DNA from: Isoetes taiwanensis
Taxonomy: Eukaryota; Streptophyta; Lycopodiopsida; Isoetales; Isoetaceae
Direction of reading: 5' to 3'
DNA: 64,000 nt
NCBI GenBank assembly: GCA_021234155.1
Contig: JAJEKV010000008.1
Coordinates: 4,014,085 to 4,078,084, forward strand
A program made the position numbers and the translations under genes. Of this stretch, positions 59,405-64,000 are shown piece by piece. The stretch's first letter is position 1. The number at the start of each line of letters is the position of its first letter. The notes beneath the pieces are model-generated. The model ran no database searches, had not been told where the DNA came from, and saw nothing but the letters and a program-made list of their open reading frames with translations.

Positions 59405-61042
59405 TGTGACGTTCGGGGGAATATACGCCTATAAATCATTATATTCCTGGACCGATCACTATACAAGTCTATCTTCATAGCCTTGTATACCATAGATTGT
59501 GGCACTAGGGGGCATGACTAAGTTATTCATATAACTTAGCCAACCTTAGGTTAAGACCATTTTCCACGTGGCCTTAACCTATTGGGCACCCGCCACACGG
59601 TCTTACCCTATTGGAGCCATGTGGCATAACATGTAACCCTAACCTATAAAGGCCTAAACCCTAACCCTAGGCCTCTTTTCTGGCTCCAACAGTCTGGGAA
59701 CCTTCTTCGCGTTCGAAACTCCGTTTTAGAGAACCGTCTTGTGTACAAAGATAGCGTGGCAGCCCCCCAGGCGTGGCGCATCGGCCAGGAGTGGGAGCTA
59801 CCTCGAACACCTTGAAGATCATGGAGATGCCAGGATTGGGAGGGAGTGCTTCTGGAGCAGGTATGTGGAGTAGTGCTCTTAGTAGTCCATCTGGAAGTTA
59901 GCACTCCAGAGGGGTTAGTGTTTCGTATCTAGAGTAGAGCCATCCTAGAACCCGTATTCAACATCTTAAACCCTAATCAAGGAACCCTAACTGTAAGTTA
60001 GATATGTATGATTAGGTTAAGATGTTCTTATGATGATTATCATGTTATGATGCTATGTGATGATGGTTGATCATGTTTGCTCCTCTTGTATTGGGAAGGG
60101 GGTAGAGACCTAGAGCCATATGTAGTATGCTCTAGTGTAGATCCCCTAGTTCCTATTATATGCATTTTGTGCATAGGAACCCACCGGGCTATGGAGGCTA
60201 TGATGTGACTCCAAAGACTACACAACGGGCTAGAGGCAATGGGAGGGAGGATCCCCGGAGAGGGGGGGCTACGGGGGATCCCATAGTGAGCTAGGCTTAT
60301 GGTCGGTCACCCGTGTGGGCGAGCATGGGTCCGACACCTCTGGGCGATGGTGTCACCCCGCCTCTCAAGAGTTGCAAGTGTCGGCTTGGCTCTTGTTTTG
60401 GGGGTTGATTGGGGTATGAATCGCGTGTGTCGCCACGATTCTCTAGCCGCCGATGGAACCTCTAGACCAGGGAGGGGAGATGCAACCCTTCCTGCCTCGG
60501 CCGGACCAGGGAGATGCAACACAGAGTAGTCCCGATGGGTGATGCCATGGGATTGCGTGATCCAGGAAGGCTAGAGTCATGCCAGAGCCTGATTGAGCCC
60601 ATCTGCAAAGTATGCACAGGAGGGGCGGATGGAGTGGTCAACCCTAGCCATTGTCTTATGCCAGCCCTCGCCATTGTTATGACTCGGTCTGCTCTATCTT
60701 GAGGCCTAGCCAGTCAGTCATCCTCCTTATGAGTCAGAGCCATGGGTAGGAGCTCTTATGTTTTATGGTTTATGATTATCTTCTTTGCTCTTATGGATAT
60801 GTGATGGACTACCCTTCGAGGTAGTATGTTGTATTGTTATTGCTAGTTCTGACGTTGTTTATGCTTCCGCTGTGATAGGAGCCCATAGGGGAAGGGCGCG
60901 CAAGACACCTTCGTGTCCCCTGCCCGCACTAGGATTCTCTCAGAGTGCGGGTTAGACGGAGGGCCCATGCGGTTGATGGACCGGATGGGGGATTTCTACC
61001 GAAAGTGTCGGCCGGGCCGTATATTTAGCGAGGAGCGTCACA
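59405..61042 (+). repeat. 3' LTR of the degenerate chromovirus, 1638 bp
   Basis: Starts TGTGACGTTCGG and ends GAGCGTCACA (terminal TGTGACG/CGTCACA inversion). A TATA-like CTATAAAGG lies near 59645, with CCTAAACCCTAACCC just after. It shares ordered blocks with the split LTR of the minus-strand element. CAAGA follows as a possible target copy. Confidence 0.85.
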
Positions 61043-62617
61043 CAAGAATCTCTCTTTGCTTGCAAATATATGCCGGAAAACAAGGCCGAAATTTCCACCA
61101 AGTGCCGCTTACGTTTGGTAGCGGCCAGATTGGGGGTTTTCGGCGGTAAACGGCGGCGGCTAGCCTTCAGCAGCGCTCTGGCGGCGCCGGCCGCCGGTTT
61201 TACCGCCGAAACCCTCAATCCGCCGGTTACCTAGCACATAACCATTGTCTTTCAATAACCAAAAGATCTTTGCAGCTACAGCTATGCTCTCAGTGAACTA
61301 ACTACCTGTGCATCAAGGCAGCCACAAGAAATTGGCCATCACCCCACTGCCACAAAACAAGACCGCCGTACTGAATAACAAAGCAACTCGGCGGTGAAGG
61401 AATAGTACTCGCTTCTTGAACCAGGCAGAATTCCTTCCTATCCTACATCGGCTCCGTCCAGTTGCTCTGCTTCGAACACAGAATTCCATAGGTTTGGAGC
61501 AGCTGTTTGCTCGGGCAAATGATAAAGGCTCTGGAAGGGCTTCGTATAACAGAGCAGTTTTAGCAGCTCCGGAGGTTTTAGGTTTTTAGCAGTTCCTCCG
61601 GAGCCCTTGCCGTCAGCAGGAATTAAGGCAGGAGATTTGAGGTTGCAGGATCTTTAAATCCTCGTCCTCATGAGGTTAAACAAATCTAACCGTTGCCCAA
61701 TCGTTGGATGAATGAAGGGTTATATGGCATAATCACGGAATATGCTTTTTAAAAAGAATATGCCAAAGATTATTGATGATAATCTCACGAATATGCTTTT
61801 TTTCGAATATTCTAGAGATTTATGATCGAGAAATCGCTGTTTGCTTTCGGCATTGGAAATGGCATTCTGTATCGAAATCATTGCATCTATTGCTCAATGG
61901 CGTTGCTTTCTGTTGCGCGATTCAGCATCGGATCATCTTTGCTCTGCCCAAATCGGCGGGGAAGGGATAAAGTGGATACGTTTTCAGTTGCGGGGACCAT
62001 GCAATGTGCAAACAGGGAAAATCCTTGTAGCCCGAGATAGATTTCGGCAACACCTTATGAGATGTGCCTTATGGTTCCGTAAGCTCCAGTGCGGATCCGA
62101 AAAGAATAAAGTATAGAATCCTTCGAGATAGCAGTAGCTTTAGAGATTCCTCAGGATTTATGCTTTTGAAATGATCTGAGTCGTTGTATCACCATGCAAA
62201 CCCGTTTCTGGGACAGAGGAAAAAATTCATATTGGAAAAAGGCCGCATTTGGGTGGAAGATTTTGGTCGGATTAAAATGCCCATCCAGAAAAAATTGTGC
62301 CCACAAAATTCAATCTCTACGTTTGATGCATGAAACTCCGATCCAAGGGCTTTCTTTGTAGCAGATCGCCCAAAAACGACCACAAGAATCTGCCTTATTC
62401 TTTTAATCCGAATAGAAGGGTCTATGCCGTAGAAGAAGAAAAGGATTTTGTGATCAACAGAGCTTTAGAGTTTTTGCATAAGTATTTGAAGACATTCAAG
62501 TCGTTTCCGGAGAAAACAGAGCCCACATCTTGCTCTTTTTATGAAGATTAGGATCGAAGAGGATAGGTTCAGTGGGATTTTACAGTGCTTAACCTGCTCG
62601 GACATGGGTTTAAGGGA
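61043..62617. other. Right flank, no convincing gene
   Basis: GC-rich CGGCGG text near 61130-61230 and an imperfect palindrome of GAATATGCTTTTT/AAAAAGAATATGCC near 61738-61766. Short overlapping ORFs (61773-62116, 62330-62551) show no domain. Confidence 0.5.
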
Positions 62618-62714
62618 GGTCAACCCTCCCCTCTCGGGGATCATGGGAAATAACCCTCTCGGCCTCCGGCCTCGAGGGTTATTTCCCATAATCCCCTCAA
62701 GGGAAGGGTTAACC
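62618..62714. repeat. 97-bp hairpin (foldback element or small-RNA precursor-like)
   Basis: Arms GGTCAACCCTCCC...GGGAAATAACCCTC and GAGGGTTATTTCCC...GGGAAGGGTTAACC are nearly perfect inverses around a loop TCGGCCTCCGGCCTC. Stem length is about 40 bp with few mismatches. No terminal target duplication is clear. Confidence 0.85.
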
Positions 62715-64000
62715 TCCTCATCTTGAGGTCGGAGAATTTGAAACAACCATGCCGAGATTCCCTGCAACCTCTCCGATAGGAACGTGACCAAATCTTTCTA
62801 CTTTAGTTCATGTAAATATCTGCCTCGACCATATTGCCAACATTTTTGACCAAAATCTTCAACCGTCAACAATCTTATACCATGCAAGGCCTACCCTTGA
62901 AGCACCTTTCAGCCGTTCCAACCTTTACCAAATCATAGTAAAGGTGTTCTGGCTCCCTTATTTCACATCAACATTGCTCTTCGTGATGTTAAAAGTTTCT
63001 ATTCTGTATGCTACTAATAATGGTGCCCAGCATTGCTGGGTATAAGTTGGGTACATATAGATGGTCAGAGAGAAGAAAAGAGTCATACTTAAACTAACTT
63101 TGCAATCTTGAGATAAGCCTCACTTGGAATAGATTATAAACTCCAGAGCTTATTCGTTTTAATATGGAAATTCATTATACATAATAGTAGCATTTTTTTG
63201 TGTGTATTGGAGGAACGGGTCCTAGCATGAAGGATTTTAAAGTTTGTCTCTCTTTTTTTTGCATTTTAGACACCCGTTTAAGTGATTGGATTGAAATGTA
63301 TGAGTATCTTTTTTTAATGGACACCCAAACATGAGAATATAAACGTTGAGAAATTATATTGTTTGTGAAATTTGACCTTAGGCAGTATTCAAACTTGCAC
63401 AGCATGCCAAGGCGAAACATGCAACACCATGGCTGCATTTTATTTTTGAAGGCGTGATGTCAATATTTGGAATGGGGCATTAGTCATGGGTGTTAGATAG
63501 ACATAACAAAATGCATAGGTCAAAAGAAGTAGAATGGAATGGACATGAATAAAATGTGTATGTGGAATGTTAAGAAATGTGATAGTGGAATGGAATGGGT
63601 AGATGAGTGCATAGAGTTTAGAGTACTTCATTGCCTGTGACCTTAAGATGGTTTCTTATCTATTCACATGACTTTGGCTTCGTAAAAGTGCATTGTGTAA
63701 CAAAACTGTAATTGTGAAGTGCAATAGTGGAAATTTGAATATCTGTGTAATTGGCAGCACATGTTGTGAGCATTCACACATCTATATTTGTATCATGTTT
63801 GCACATCTATATTTGTATCATGTTTGCACATTTGTATTTCTATTAGTCAAGCACAGGCGGAGGATGCATGTAGGGTTGCACTACAACTTGTTGAATGTCT
63901 AAACTATCTGCATTTTATGATGATGGTGAATATTAGTATTATAAAAGTTAAAAACCAAATTATTTTGACTCAAGCAATACACGATGGGATCAAGATTGTA
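62715..64000. other. AT-rich intergenic, no gene seen
   Basis: No supported coding region or RNA gene. Contains the 25-bp tandem repeat listed next. Confidence 0.6.
63777..63835. repeat. 25-bp tandem repeat, about 2.4 copies
   Basis: CACATCTATATTTGTATCAT followed by GTTTG, repeated once exactly and once partially. Confidence 0.9.

Noticed and set aside
60299..60702. GC-rich ORFs on both strands in the LTR
   Set aside because: Lie inside the non-coding 3' LTR; overlapping frames on both strands with no domain.
60952..61218. Minus-strand 88-codon ORF with Arg/Ala-rich start
   Set aside because: Spans the LTR end and GC-rich CGGCGG text; no domain or splice signal.

Overview
This is a repeat-rich stretch of a plant nuclear genome, almost certainly a flowering plant. 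Two things show it: a spliced gene for the plant chromatin-remodelling subunit SWI3D, and a decayed S-domain (G-type lectin) receptor-like kinase. Most of the rest is transposable elements at several ages and nesting levels. The species cannot be named from the sequence.

Layout. 1-2066 (-): receptor kinase pseudogene whose catalytic region is interrupted by a GA microsatellite. 2961-5870 (-): a cysteine-rich terminal exon of unknown function next to a 5'-truncated LINE. 9386-13295 (-): SWI3D, seven coding exons that join into one 814-residue frame with SWIRM, ZZ and SANT domains; it is the one clearly intact host gene. 15000-15760 (+): LINE remnant. 15786-22220 (+): Ty3/gypsy element with a candidate 5' LTR, tRNA-Asp-like primer site, gag, protease, RT, RNase H and integrase, broken in several places. 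23260-24558 (+): a decaying host-like ORF with a Cys/His finger, split by a 512-bp hAT-type MITE with a perfect 8-bp target duplication.

24746 to about 48936 (-): a second Ty3/gypsy family, a chromovirus with a chromodomain. Its 3' LTR is split in two by a 9.55-kb DNA transposon (25474-35028). That transposon has 21-bp perfect terminal inverted repeats and an ACAA target duplication. It carries a Ulp1-like cysteine protease gene (+) and a multi-exon transposase-like gene (-). Upstream of the chromovirus RT, a 2.5-kb gag-protease-RT segment is present four times in tandem, joined head to tail through an RT-to-leader junction.

48980-54061: a lower-repeat island with two minus-strand genes of unknown function (A and B). 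Each has a TATA box, a telo-box and a pair of roughly 78-bp hairpin elements upstream; a fifth hairpin lies further out. 54390-61042 (+): a very degenerate relative of the chromovirus with a complete 3' LTR. 61043-64000: no convincing gene; one strong 97-bp hairpin.

How parts fit together. Insertion order can be read from the nesting: host-like ORF, then the MITE and the minus chromovirus inserted into it, then the Ulp1 transposon inserted into the chromovirus LTR. The most unusual items are the Ulp1/transposase element, the 2.5-kb internal amplification of a retrotransposon, and the paired hairpin-promoter modules. All element boundaries and family assignments come from reading the sequence; no database search was run.
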